Source of the DNA: Pleomorphomonas sp. NRK KF1
Lineage (GTDB): Bacteria > Pseudomonadota > Alphaproteobacteria > Rhizobiales > Pleomorphomonadaceae
NCBI RefSeq assembly: GCF_023721755.1
Contig: NZ_JAMDLH010000007.1
Span: 248,001-312,000, forward strand
Length of the DNA stretch: 64,000 nt
Reading direction: 5' to 3'
The notes under the pieces were generated by a model, which saw only the letters and a program-made list of their open reading frames with translations, had not been told where the DNA came from and made no database searches. Shown in pieces: positions 7,853-17,600 of this stretch. Position 1 is the first letter of the stretch, and each line of letters starts with the position of its first letter. A program made the position numbers and the translations under genes.

Positions 7853-8809
7853 TCACGGCTGCGGATTGAAAACGGGTAGGTGGCCGGCCTCGGCCGCGAA
7901 GGCCGGCAGGCTCGCTTGGGGCGCCTTGCCGCGACGGAGCGAGGCGAGCGCCCAGAGGCCGCCGCCGATGATGCCGGCATCGTCGCCAAGCGCGGCCGGT
8001 CGGATGTCGTAGTTGTACCAACTGGTCTCGGGTGGAAGGCGTCCAAGCGCCCGGACCATCGCACCACCGAGACCGCCGCCGAACACGACGAGGTCGGGGT
8101 CGAACGCGGCGGCCATCGACGTGGCCGCGTCCCGCATCGGTTCCGCCCAGGCCCGCAATACGGCCGTCGCCACATCGTCCCCGGCGTCGGACCGGGCGAA
8201 CAGACCCTGCACCGTCGTGTCCGTGGCGAGTCCGGCCTCGCGGATCAGCCGCCCCAGCGACGTGCCGGAACTGGTCGTTTCGACGCAGCCCTGCCGACCG
8301 CAGTTGCACCGCTCCCCTCCGGGACGAACCGTGATGTGGCCGAGCTGGCCGGCGGTGGCGTGCCCATGGAGCGGGCGGCCGCCCTGGATGATGGCGCCGC
8401 CGATGCCGGTGCCGATGGTGAACATGACCACGTTTTCGGCCCCACGGGCGGCGCCGACGGCGCATTCGCCAATCAGCGCCATGGAACAGTCGTTCTCGAC
8501 AACGACGGGAAGCCTGGTGGCGGTGCCGAGCCATCCGGCCAGAGGCAGTCCGCCGATGTCCAGATAGCCCGCCGACAGGACCAGCCCGGCCGCCGCGTCG
8601 ACGCGGCCCGGAATGCCGATGCCGATGGCCGCGACGTTGGGGCTCCGGTGGGTTGCGACGAGTTCGGCCAGCCGGTTCGAGAAGGCGTCCCGGCCGTTGG
8701 TCACCCGCTCGGCATGTCGCGACAGGATGCGACCGGCCGCGTCGATTTCGGCGATGCGCAGGTTCGTGCCGCCAACGTCGATTCCAAGAGCGGTAGCGCT
8801 ATCCGTCAT
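7853..8809 (-). CDS. ROK family sugar kinase
   Basis: 318 residues. N-terminal phosphate-binding loop GIDVGGTNLRIAEID, catalytic aspartate in VVVENDCSMALIGE (Asp107), ATP-site glycines TIGTGIGGAII, and the ROK zinc site His158 with Cys168, Cys170 and Cys175 (CNCGRQGC). There is no N-terminal DNA-binding domain, so it is an enzyme rather than an NagC-like repressor. It would phosphorylate a hexose or amino-hexose in the cytoplasm. It lies between the aldolase gene (93-bp gap) and the P-loop kinase gene. Confidence 0.88.
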   Translation of the reverse strand: MTDSATALGIDVGGTNLRIAEIDAAGRILSRHAERVTNGRDAFSNRLAELVATHRSPNVAAIGIGIPGRVDAAAGLVLSAGYLDIGGLPLAGWLGTATRLPVVVENDCSMALIGECAVGAARGAENVVMFTIGTGIGGAIIQGGRPLHGHATAGQLGHITVRPGGERCNCGRQGCVETTSSGTSLGRLIREAGLATDTTVQGLFARSDAGDDVATAVLRAWAEPMRDAATSMAAAFDPDLVVFGGGLGGAMVRALGRLPPETSWYNYDIRPAALGDDAGIIGGGLWALASLRRGKAPQASLPAFAAEAGHLPVFNPQP

Positions 8810-8866
8810 GGGGACCTCGTCTTTTTCGCGGGAGGCATAGTTTGAGAATGCACGAAAGCGCGTGCG

Positions 8867-8891
8867 AGGAGGCGGCCTTTCGGCCGCTCCT
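8867..8891 (-). other. Stem-loop between aldolase and ROK kinase genes
   Basis: On the transcript, AGGAGCGGCC and GGCCGCCTCCT pair around a GAAA tetraloop, with a small bulge. No T-run follows. It is likely an mRNA stabilising or processing element that uncouples the aldolase from the kinases. Confidence 0.5.
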
Positions 8892-8902
8892 TTCGGCTAT
8901 GC

Positions 8903-9820
8903 TCAAGCCGGCACGAGCGCCGGCGCGGCGAAGGCTTGCAGGATCTTCTGGATCTCCCTGAGGCGCGGCGTCGCGATGTTGGCGAGCCGGTCCTGCTCGA
9001 CCTTGCGATCGAGCGAGATGCAGTCCTTCCAGAGCGCACGGCCAGCGATGACGCCGGAGGCGCCGTTCCGCATGGCCGTTTCCACCTGACCGAGGAAGGT
9101 GTTGTGGTCGACGCCGGCCGACAGCACGGCCCACGGCACGTCGCCGGCCATGTCGGAAATGGCGCGGCAGGAGGCGGCGCTGCCGGGGAACGGCAGTTTC
9201 AGCACCTTGGAGCCGTTGTCGAGCGCGATGCGGGCACAGCCCACGATCAGTTCGCCGAACTTCGCCTTGTAGGCGGCCTCGTCCTCGCCGTCGAAGGCGT
9301 AGGTCAGGATCTCGACGACCAGCAGCAGGTCTTCCTTGGCGAAGTCGGCGACGCAATCGCGAATGATCTTGATGTTGTGCGTGTTGGCTTCGGGGCGGTC
9401 GGGGCGCAGGTAGACCATCAGCTTGCCGCCGGTGCCGCCCAGTTCGCGGACCCGGCGGGCGTCGACGCCCGGCACCAGCTTGGACAGGCGGTAGCCCTTG
9501 GCGTCGACGTCCCAGCCGGACGCATCGAGGCCGATCAGCAGCGCGGTGTTCCGGCCGAGAACGCCTTCGTCAATGACGCGCGGCACGGCGCAGACGGGAT
9601 CGAGCAGCACGCAAGAGGCCGAGTTGGCGAGATAGGCGACGATGTCGGACTTGACGTCGCCAAGCTTGTTCTCGTCGATCCTGGCCCGCTCCTCGGGGGT
9701 CGATGCGAGGATCTGTCGCATGGCGCCGCGCTGGTCGCAGGCAACGACCATCATGTGGCCGTCGGGGCCGCAAATCTGCTGGTAACCGCGATATTCCGCG
9801 GTTGTCATCCTGTTGGGCAT
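8903..9820 (-). CDS. Class I tagatose-1,6-bisphosphate aldolase-like protein (LacD/YihT family)
   Basis: 305 residues, a TIM-barrel aldolase of the DeoC/LacD superfamily. ACDQRGAMRQIL near the N-terminus and DASGWDVDAKGY are family blocks. Lys208 in VLKLPFPG is at the position of the Schiff-base lysine (LKV in LacD and YihT). Relatives cleave tagatose-1,6-bisphosphate or 6-deoxy-6-sulfofructose-1-phosphate to dihydroxyacetone phosphate and an aldehyde. It sits 43 bp after the transporter ATPase gene. No ketose 1-phosphate kinase of PfkB type is in the window, so the complete pathway is unclear. Confidence 0.82.
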   Translation of the reverse strand: MPNRMTTAEYRGYQQICGPDGHMMVVACDQRGAMRQILASTPEERARIDENKLGDVKSDIVAYLANSASCVLLDPVCAVPRVIDEGVLGRNTALLIGLDASGWDVDAKGYRLSKLVPGVDARRVRELGGTGGKLMVYLRPDRPEANTHNIKIIRDCVADFAKEDLLLVVEILTYAFDGEDEAAYKAKFGELIVGCARIALDNGSKVLKLPFPGSAASCRAISDMAGDVPWAVLSAGVDHNTFLGQVETAMRNGASGVIAGRALWKDCISLDRKVEQDRLANIATPRLREIQKILQAFAAPALVPA

Positions 9821-9863
9821 TTTGTGTTCCTGTCGTGTGTTGATTGGATTTGCCGGACGACGG

Positions 9864-10663
<800 letters not shown>

Positions 10664-10667
<4 letters not shown>

Positions 10668-11773
10668 GGGAAGAACCTCCCCTTGGCCTGATCCACCAGG
10701 ACGGCCATGATGATGACGGCGCCGACGGCGACGTATTGCCAGAAGGGGTCGATGCCGAGGATGACGAGGCCGTTCTGGATGACGGCGATCACCAGGGCGC
10801 CGACGACGGTGCCAAGGATGCGGCCCTGCCCGCCCAGCATCGACGCGCCGCCGATGGCGATGGCCGCGACCGACGACAGCATCAGCGCGTCGCCGGCATT
10901 GGCGACGCCACCGTTGAAGCGCAGCACGTAGAGAAAGCCGGCGAGCGACGCCGAGACGGAGCAGAGCACGTAGATCTTGAACAGCGTCCAGGCGAGCGGA
11001 ATGCCGGCGCGGGAGGCGGCCTTGGGGTTGCCGCCGACGGCGTAGACGTGCCGACCGAAGCGGGTGCTGCCGAGCAGCCAGCCGCAGAAGGAGGCGAGGA
11101 CGACGATGTAGAGGACCTGCAGCGGAAAGAAGCCGACAACATCGCGCACGGCCGTTCCCGTCACGCTGTCGGGCATGCCCAGGAAGCTGACGCCGGCCTC
11201 GGGATGGAAGTAGGCGAGGAAGCCGTTGCCGAAGAAGCCGAGACCGCGCGTGCTGATGGAGACCGGCGGGCCGCCGGACAGCACGTAGGCGACGCCTTCG
11301 GCCACCGACAGGGTGCCGAGCGTGGCGATGAACGGCGGCACGCGCATGTAGGCGACGAGCACGCCGTTGACCGTGCCGGCGGCGAGCCCGATGAGCAGCG
11401 TCGTCATCAGGCCGAGCAGGATGATCACCGGCAGCGGATAGCCGGTCAGCGACTGCATGACGATGGCGCTGGCGACGCTTGCAAGCCCCATGACGAAACC
11501 GGTCGACAGGTCGATGCCGGCGGAGATGATGACGAAGGTCTGCCCCAGGCCGAGCACCAGCAGCACGGCCATGTTGGCGCCGACGGCCTGGAAGTTGAAC
11601 AGGTCGAAGAAGCCCGGCGCGGCGATCGAGAAGAAGACGATCAGCGCGATCAGGAACAGAACCGCCCACATCCGGCCGGCGAAGGCGACGAGATTGGAGG
11701 GCGCCAGAACTTCGTCCTGCGACGCGGATGCTTCTGAGGCCGGGGACGAAAGGCTGGTTGATTTGACACTCAT
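10664..11773 (-). CDS. Sugar ABC transporter permease, CUT2 family (RbsC/FrcC-like)
   Basis: 369 residues with eight to ten membrane segments and a hydrophilic 30-residue N-terminus. Family markers are GLGQTFVIISAGIDLSTG, RFGRHVYAVGGNPKAA, AGIP and GGASMLGGQG in the BPD_transp_2 fold. It forms the inner-membrane pathway for a monosaccharide delivered by the periplasmic protein encoded upstream. Its stop overlaps the ATPase start (ATGA). Confidence 0.92.
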
Positions 11774-11915
11774 GGAGCGCGTCCTTGAGCTGGAAGGTGA
11801 AGGAGGGGCACACCGCGCCGAGCGCCATCGATCTGTCGATGGGCGGATCAGAGGCCGCCGAGGCGGCTCCGGGTCGCTTGGAGGGGATGACCCGGCGCCG
11901 CGCCTGGGCGGTCGT

Positions 11916-11937
11916 CCGGGAGAGTGGAGTCTCCCGG
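11916..11937 (-). other. Intercistronic hairpin between binding-protein and permease genes
   Basis: A perfect eight-base stem (CCGGGAGA at 11916-11923 with TCTCCCGG at 11930-11937) encloses a six-base loop, 14 bases after the stop of the binding-protein gene. There is no T-run on the minus strand. This is a common place for a structure that protects the upstream, abundant binding-protein mRNA. Confidence 0.6.
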
Positions 11938-11951
11938 GCGGGCCTTGGGGG

Positions 11952-12929
11952 TTACTTGGCCTTGTAGATCGCCGACTGCGCTTCCGGGCTGTCGACGTTG
12001 TCGCGGGTGATCGTCACGAAGGGGATGGCGATCTTGGCGGCGATGTCGGTCTCGCCCATGAGAGAGTCGTAGACCGACTGGACGGCGACCGCGCCGATCT
12101 GACCGGGCTGCTGGGCGATGACGATGTCGATCAGGCCGTCCCTCAGGCTGGCGATGGCTTCTTCGGGCGCGTCGAAGCTGGCGATCTTGACGGTGCCCTG
12201 CAGGTTGGCCGTGCGAACGGCGGCTGCCGCTCCTTGGGCGCTGAACAGGTTGCCGCCGAAGACGGCGCCGATGTCCTTGTCGCGCTGGAGCGCGGCCTGC
12301 GTCAGGTTGGTCGCCGTCGTGGCGTTGCTCTGGGTGTAGTCGACGCCGGCCAGCTTCACCGCGCCGTTGGTCGCCTCGACGGCGGCCTTGCAGCCATCGC
12401 GGCGCAGCGTGTCGGACGGAACGTTCGGCGTCGAGACGAGCACGTAGAGCGAGCCTTTGCCGCCCATGCTGTCGATGAGCGCCTTGCAGGCCGTCTCGCC
12501 GCCGGCGAAGTTGTCGGACGATACGCCGGCCACCGGGAAGGTCACGCTGCCGGTCTTGTAGTCGCCGTCGCCGACGAACGTGTCGGCCGTGGCGATGACG
12601 ATGCCGGCCTGGGATGCGCGCTCCAGCACGGCGATCATGGCGGTGGGATCGTTGGGCACGGCGACCATGCCGTTGACCTTCTTGGCGATCATGGCGTCGA
12701 TCAGCGGCGTCTGCAGGCTGGGGTTCCACTGCGACGGGCCGTCGGCGACCAGCGTGATGCCGAGCTCTTCGGCCTTGGCGCGGGCGCCCTTTTCCATGGT
12801 GACGTAGAAGGGGTCGCCCTTGATGCCGTAGATGAGGGCGATGGTGACGTCGGCGGGCTTCAGCGAAGCCGCCGTGACGGCGGTCGTCGAAACGAGAACG
12901 GCGGCGAGCGCGGCTGCAATCTTCTTCAT
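11952..12929 (-). CDS. Sugar ABC transporter substrate-binding protein (Peripla_BP_4)
   Basis: 325 residues. Signal peptide at residues 1-20 (MKKIAAALAAVLVSTTAVTA), then ALIYGIKGDPFYVTMEKGA and VNGMVAVPNDPTAMIAVLERA, as in RbsB/FrcB-type proteins. A later block, GGNLFSAQGAAAAVRTA, is the sugar-contact region. It captures a sugar in the periplasm for the CUT2 importer that follows after 178 bp. Identity of the sugar cannot be read from the sequence. Confidence 0.9.
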   Translation of the reverse strand: MKKIAAALAAVLVSTTAVTAASLKPADVTIALIYGIKGDPFYVTMEKGARAKAEELGITLVADGPSQWNPSLQTPLIDAMIAKKVNGMVAVPNDPTAMIAVLERASQAGIVIATADTFVGDGDYKTGSVTFPVAGVSSDNFAGGETACKALIDSMGGKGSLYVLVSTPNVPSDTLRRDGCKAAVEATNGAVKLAGVDYTQSNATTATNLTQAALQRDKDIGAVFGGNLFSAQGAAAAVRTANLQGTVKIASFDAPEEAIASLRDGLIDIVIAQQPGQIGAVAVQSVYDSLMGETDIAAKIAIPFVTITRDNVDSPEAQSAIYKAK

Positions 12930-13286
12930 GTGTTTCCTCCCAAATCCGGCAACGTTTCCTCAAACGCGCCTTCCGCCTGGGCGGCCATGTTGGTCGCACG
13001 AGATCGGCGACACATGCGTAACATCTTTCCGAAACAAATTTCAATAGGTCGTGACGAAAATTTCTGAAATCGTCCAGCTGCTATGAAATAACTTGCGGAG
13101 ACCGGTATCAGGGTTATGCCGGCACGATGGGACGACCGCATGACGATGCGGCGCCGGCGAACAGCCGGTGGCGTTTCGTTGGTTTGCCCCGGCGTGAACT
13201 CAGGGAGCCGCGCGCCGTGGCAGGTCGACTATGTGATTGTATTGCTGGGGCTATCTGCCGTCTGCCTCGTCCCTGACAGCGATCAT
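12930..13286. promoter_or_regulatory. Intergenic region with paired GAAA-TTTC palindromes upstream of the sugar transporter
   Basis: This 357-bp gap separates the SorC gene from the binding-protein gene. Two small palindromes, GAAACAAATTTC at 13031-13042 and GAAAATTTC at 13056-13064, have centres about 24 bp apart, a spacing compatible with binding by an oligomeric SorC protein. They lie 100-135 bp ahead of the binding-protein ATG. A GC hairpin at about 13152-13170 may end the sorC transcript but has no minus-strand T-run. No gene was found here. Confidence 0.35.
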
Positions 13287-14216
13287 CTAGCTGCAGAGAT
13301 CGAGCACGGCCTGAGCGGTTCGCACATCAGTGACCAGGGTGTTGATCAGCCGAGACCGGGCGGCGCCGACGATGGCGGCGGCCTTGGCGGTGGAGACGGC
13401 AACGCCGATGACCGCCGGAATCCGCCTCAGCTGCTCGACCGACAGGGCGATCAGGCGGTCGGCCCCGCTCCAGGAGACGAGCTGTCCGTGGGCGTCGAAG
13501 TAATGGCGGATGACGTCGCCCACCGCATTGGTGAGTTGACGCTCGTCGGCCGTTACGCCGAGTTGGCCGGGTGTCGGCGATACGTGCGGCAGACCGATGC
13601 CGACGAGAGCCGCATCCGCCTTTTCCCAGAGCGCAATGGTCTCGCGGATGCTGGGATCGCTCAGGAAGGCTTCGCGCAGAGCGGTCGACGGCAGGTAAGG
13701 GGCGTGCAGGAAGCGCGGCGTGCCGCCCATCTGCTCGGCTGCCAGACGGACGAACTCGTTGATCTGAAAGTGATCCGCCGTCTCCTGCATACCGCCGTTG
13801 GCCGGGACGGTGATGACGCCGGGACATTTTTGCAGGCCGCCCTGGATGATGTCCCGGACCGCGCGGCCCCAACCGATGGCGACCACCGAGCCGGGGTGCA
13901 GCCCCGCGTCGGCAAGGCAGCCCGAAACGGCGCCGGCCAGCGAACTCACCGCGTTGGCCTCGGGAACCTCGGCGACGACGGCCCGCTTCAGCCCGAGGGC
14001 GCGTTCAAGGTCTCGTGCCAGATCGTCCGGTCCCACCAGATCCCGCACCTCGATCCGGACGATGCCTTCCTCGCGCGCCCGCTTGAGCAACCGCGAGATC
14101 GTGGCTGTCGAGAGGTCGAGCTGTCTGGCGATCTCGTTCTGGGGGATGTTCGACAGGTAGTACAACTTGGCGACGGTGTGCAGCAGCGCGCGCGACGAAC
14201 CCGACTCCTGTCCCAT
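13287..14216 (-). CDS. SorC family sugar-sensing transcriptional regulator
   Basis: 309 residues from MGQESG. Helix-turn-helix in the first 55 residues (LLHTVAKLYYL, IPQNEIARQLDLSTATISRLL), followed by the SorC sugar-phosphate-binding domain with VVAIGWGRAVRDII and ALVGIGLPHVSP. It very likely controls the transporter and catabolic genes that follow on the same strand, with a phosphorylated sugar as effector. The start is uncertain: the ATG at 14216 has only a distant GGAGG, which is spaced better for an in-frame CTG four codons upstream. A further ATG is at 14267. Confidence 0.85.
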   Translation of the reverse strand: MGQESGSSRALLHTVAKLYYLSNIPQNEIARQLDLSTATISRLLKRAREEGIVRIEVRDLVGPDDLARDLERALGLKRAVVAEVPEANAVSSLAGAVSGCLADAGLHPGSVVAIGWGRAVRDIIQGGLQKCPGVITVPANGGMQETADHFQINEFVRLAAEQMGGTPRFLHAPYLPSTALREAFLSDPSIRETIALWEKADAALVGIGLPHVSPTPGQLGVTADERQLTNAVGDVIRHYFDAHGQLVSWSGADRLIALSVEQLRRIPAVIGVAVSTAKAAAIVGAARSRLINTLVTDVRTAQAVLDLCS

Positions 14217-14632
14217 GGACTCTGACAGATCGACCTCCGTGAAATAGATTGCAGCCACCCATAACATCGAAGGAAATTTATTGAAACAAGGAAATCCGTC
14301 GATAGACTACGCATAGTCGATGCGCTTTGGGGTTGCACGATTCTGCGGAGATGCGGTGTTTCCGCCGACTTGAGGTGTCTTGCGCGAACTTGTGTCGCAG
14401 CCGGAACCGTTCAGGCTTCCACGTCCCAATAAGGGATGTCGGAGAGAACAGTCGATTGTCAGATGCCATCGTCGATGGCGCGTTTCTACTTAGCTGCTCA
14501 ATATAGCGTCAGGCATACCAAATCATTCGGAAAATTGTTGTGTGGGGAGGGGAACCACTCGGTTGCGAAAAGCTGTGCCGTAAAGGAATATATACTTGTT
14601 CAGTTAGGCTTGCGGGTTTGGTGGATCCACGA
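14217..14632. other. Divergent intergenic region between sorC and the CheB-CheR-GGDEF-EAL gene
   Basis: No gene was found. A short palindrome GACTA-CGCA-TAGTC lies at 14305-14318, possibly an operator. TATACT at 14591-14596 is a fair -10 for the plus-strand gene, but no -35 sits at proper spacing. Confidence 0.3.
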
Positions 14633-17600
14633 ATGGCTGACGACGAAATTGAGGAACTGGGGGCAGAGAGAGAGGAGTCCGACGATTCCGGGCCTTCCTC
14701 GGACGCTGTCGCCGGCAAGCAGACAAAGTTGACTGGGGCCGTCAACGACAACCTTTATTATGTTGGTATCGGGGCATCGGCCGGTGGCCTGGAGGCGCTT
14801 CGGCCGTTTGTCGCCAACCTGCCGCAACAGGCCGACATGACCTATGTCGTCGCCCAGCACATGTCGCCCGATCACAAGAGCCTGATGGTCGATTTGCTGG
14901 CGCGGGAAACCGCTCTTGTCGTTCTTGAGGCGACCAACAATCAGATTCCCCGGCCTGACACCATTTACGTTGCCCCGCCGAACGCCGACATCACCGTCGT
15001 CAAGGGGCGCTTCCGCGTCAGCCGGCCGACGAACACGATCGGCCCCAAGCCGTCGGTCGACCGCTTTTTCATGAGCCTCGCCGAAGACCGGCGCGATCAT
15101 GCCATCGGCATCGTGTTGTCGGGAACGGGCTCGGATGGCGCCCATGGCCTCAAGGCGATCAAGGCGGCCGGTGGCATCTCCATTGCCCAGGATCCCAAGA
15201 CAGCCAAGTATGACTCGATGCCGCGCGCCGCCATTCGAGTCGGTGGGGCCGATCTGGTTTTGTCGCCCAAGGATGCCGCCAACAAGCTGCCTTCGCTGGT
15301 GCAGTGGCCGCATCAGCGCCTGTCGACCGACGACGAGGAACTCGATCCGCCGCCGCCAACCGTCCAGGGAATCATCCAGCAGATCGCCTCGCAGACGGGT
15401 ATGGATTTCGCCAACTACAAGGATGCGACCATCTCGCGGCAGATCATGCGTCGGATGGCGGCACTTCAGATTCCGACGCTGGAGGCCTATGGCAAGCATG
15501 TCACCAGCCAGCGCGACGAGCTGGAGATCCTTGCCGGCAACTTCCTGATCTGCGTGACGTCCTTCTTCCGCGATCCGGACGCTTTCGAAATGGTCCGGAA
15601 GTTTCTCCGCGACCTGTTGAAGAAGAAGCGGCCGGGCGACGAGATCCGCATATGGATTCCGGGCTGCGCCACCGGCGAGGAAGTCTACTCCATCGCCATC
15701 ATCCTCGACGAGGAGCTGGGCGAGGCGCGAGACAGATATCGCATCCAGATTTTTGCCACCGACATCAACAACGACGCGGTGGCCGTGGCCCGTGCCGGCG
15801 TCTATCCGGAAGCGGCGCTGGCCGACATCGACGCGGACAGGATCAGCCGTTATTTCAGCGAACGCGACGGCATGTATGTCGTTCACAAGTGGCTGCGAGA
15901 CAGCGTGCTTTTTGCCCGTCAGGACCTGGTACAGGATCCACCGTTCCTGCGCCTCGACATGATCAGCTGCCGCAACCTGCTGATCTATTTCAAGCATGAC
16001 CTGCAAGACCGCGTCCTCAAACTGTTTCATTACTCGCTGCGGGACAATGGGTTGCTGTTCCTCGGCAAGTCGGAGTCGGTGGCCCGCCTCGGCGGTCTGT
16101 TCATCGAGCTGGATCGAAGGGGCAAGGTCTACCTGAAGCGGGCCATCGCCACACCGATCATTGCCGGCTTCTCGCGAACGCGGGGCGCCGGGAGCATGCA
16201 GAGCGATGCGTTCCCACTGGCCGACAAGGACGTCGAGCACCTCAACAGCGCCGCGGTGGGACGCAACCGGCTGTTCGACATCTATGCGCCGCCGAGCATC
16301 CTGATGACCACGGCCGGCGAGATCGTCGAGATATTCGGAGATTGCTCGGCCTTTCTCGCCGTTCGCGTGGGCAAGGCCGATTTCAACGCCTTCTCGCTGA
16401 TCCTGCCGTCGGCGAGGCCGGAACTGCGCGCATTTGCTTATCGGGTGTCGCGCGACAAGCAAACCATGGTCTCCGGCGTTTTCGAGGTGATGATCGACGG
16501 CAAGTCGGAGTTCATGCGGCTCGCGGTACACTACTGCGGCGAGAGTGTCGCCGAGGATGAGGCCCTGCTTCTGGTCAGTTTCGAGAAGGTCGAGAGCCGG
16601 CCGCCGGTCGCTCAGGATCTGGCTGCTGTCGACCTGGAGGTAGCCGAGCGGGTCCGGCAGCTCGAGCACGAGTTGGTTCTCAATCGCGAGTATCTTCAGA
16701 CGGTGATCGAGGAGCTGGAGACCGCCAACGAGGAGCTGCAGGCGACCAACGAGGAGGCTCAATCGGCCAATGAGGAACTGCAGGCCTCAAATGAAGAACT
16801 GGAGACGGCCAACGAGGAGCTTCAGGCGTCCAACGAAGAGCTGACGACGGTCAATGACGAGCTTGCCTCAAGGACCGGCGAGCTGAGCGAGGCGTGCAGC
16901 GATCTCGCCAATGTCCTCGACAGTCTTGACCATGGCATTCTCGTCGTCGATCAGCAGTTGCAGATTGTGCGTTACAACGCCATCGCTCAGGTTTTCTTCA
17001 GGCTGCCCATCGACAGCCCGCCCAACTTCACGCTGGCGTTGACCGGGGTTCCGGTCGCCGAGCTGCTGCCCAGGATCCAGCGCGTTCTAGGCAAGCGCCG
17101 GATCGAAGAGTTCGAATTCCGCCACGAGAATCGCAGCGTCTACCTGTTCCGCCTTGTTCCTTATCTCGACTCCTATCGAGGAACGAAAGCCCAGAGCGTT
17201 GTGATCTGCATTCACGACATCACCGAACGAAAGGAAGCGGAAGAAAAGATTCTGCTTTCGGCATCGGTGTTCGAGCACGCTTTCGAGGGCACCATCGTAA
17301 CCGACGCCGACAATCGGATCCTGTCGGTCAATCCCGCTTTCACGCGCATAACGGGCTACACGGAGGCAGAGGTCGTCGGATGCAATCCAAGCATGCTGTC
17401 GGCCGGAGAGCATCCGCCCGAGTTCTACCGGGCCATGTGGGAGGCCATTCACGGCACCGGGGTGTGGAAAGGCGAAATCACCAATCGCCGCAAGAGCGGA
17501 GAGACGTTCCCGGAGTGGCTCTCCATTTGCGCAGTCCGGTCGGCGGAAGGGAAGATCGTTCGTTACGTCGCCGTCTTCAGTGACCTGACCGAGGAGAAGA

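Noticed and set aside
14600-16762. 720-codon minus-strand frame within the CheB-CheR gene
   Set aside because: Antisense to clear CheB and CheR catalytic motifs; composition is that of a shadow frame.
16717-16860. Apparent DNA tandem repeat
   Set aside because: It encodes the NEELQA/NEELET heptads of a coiled coil; it is a protein-level repeat and not an independent DNA element.
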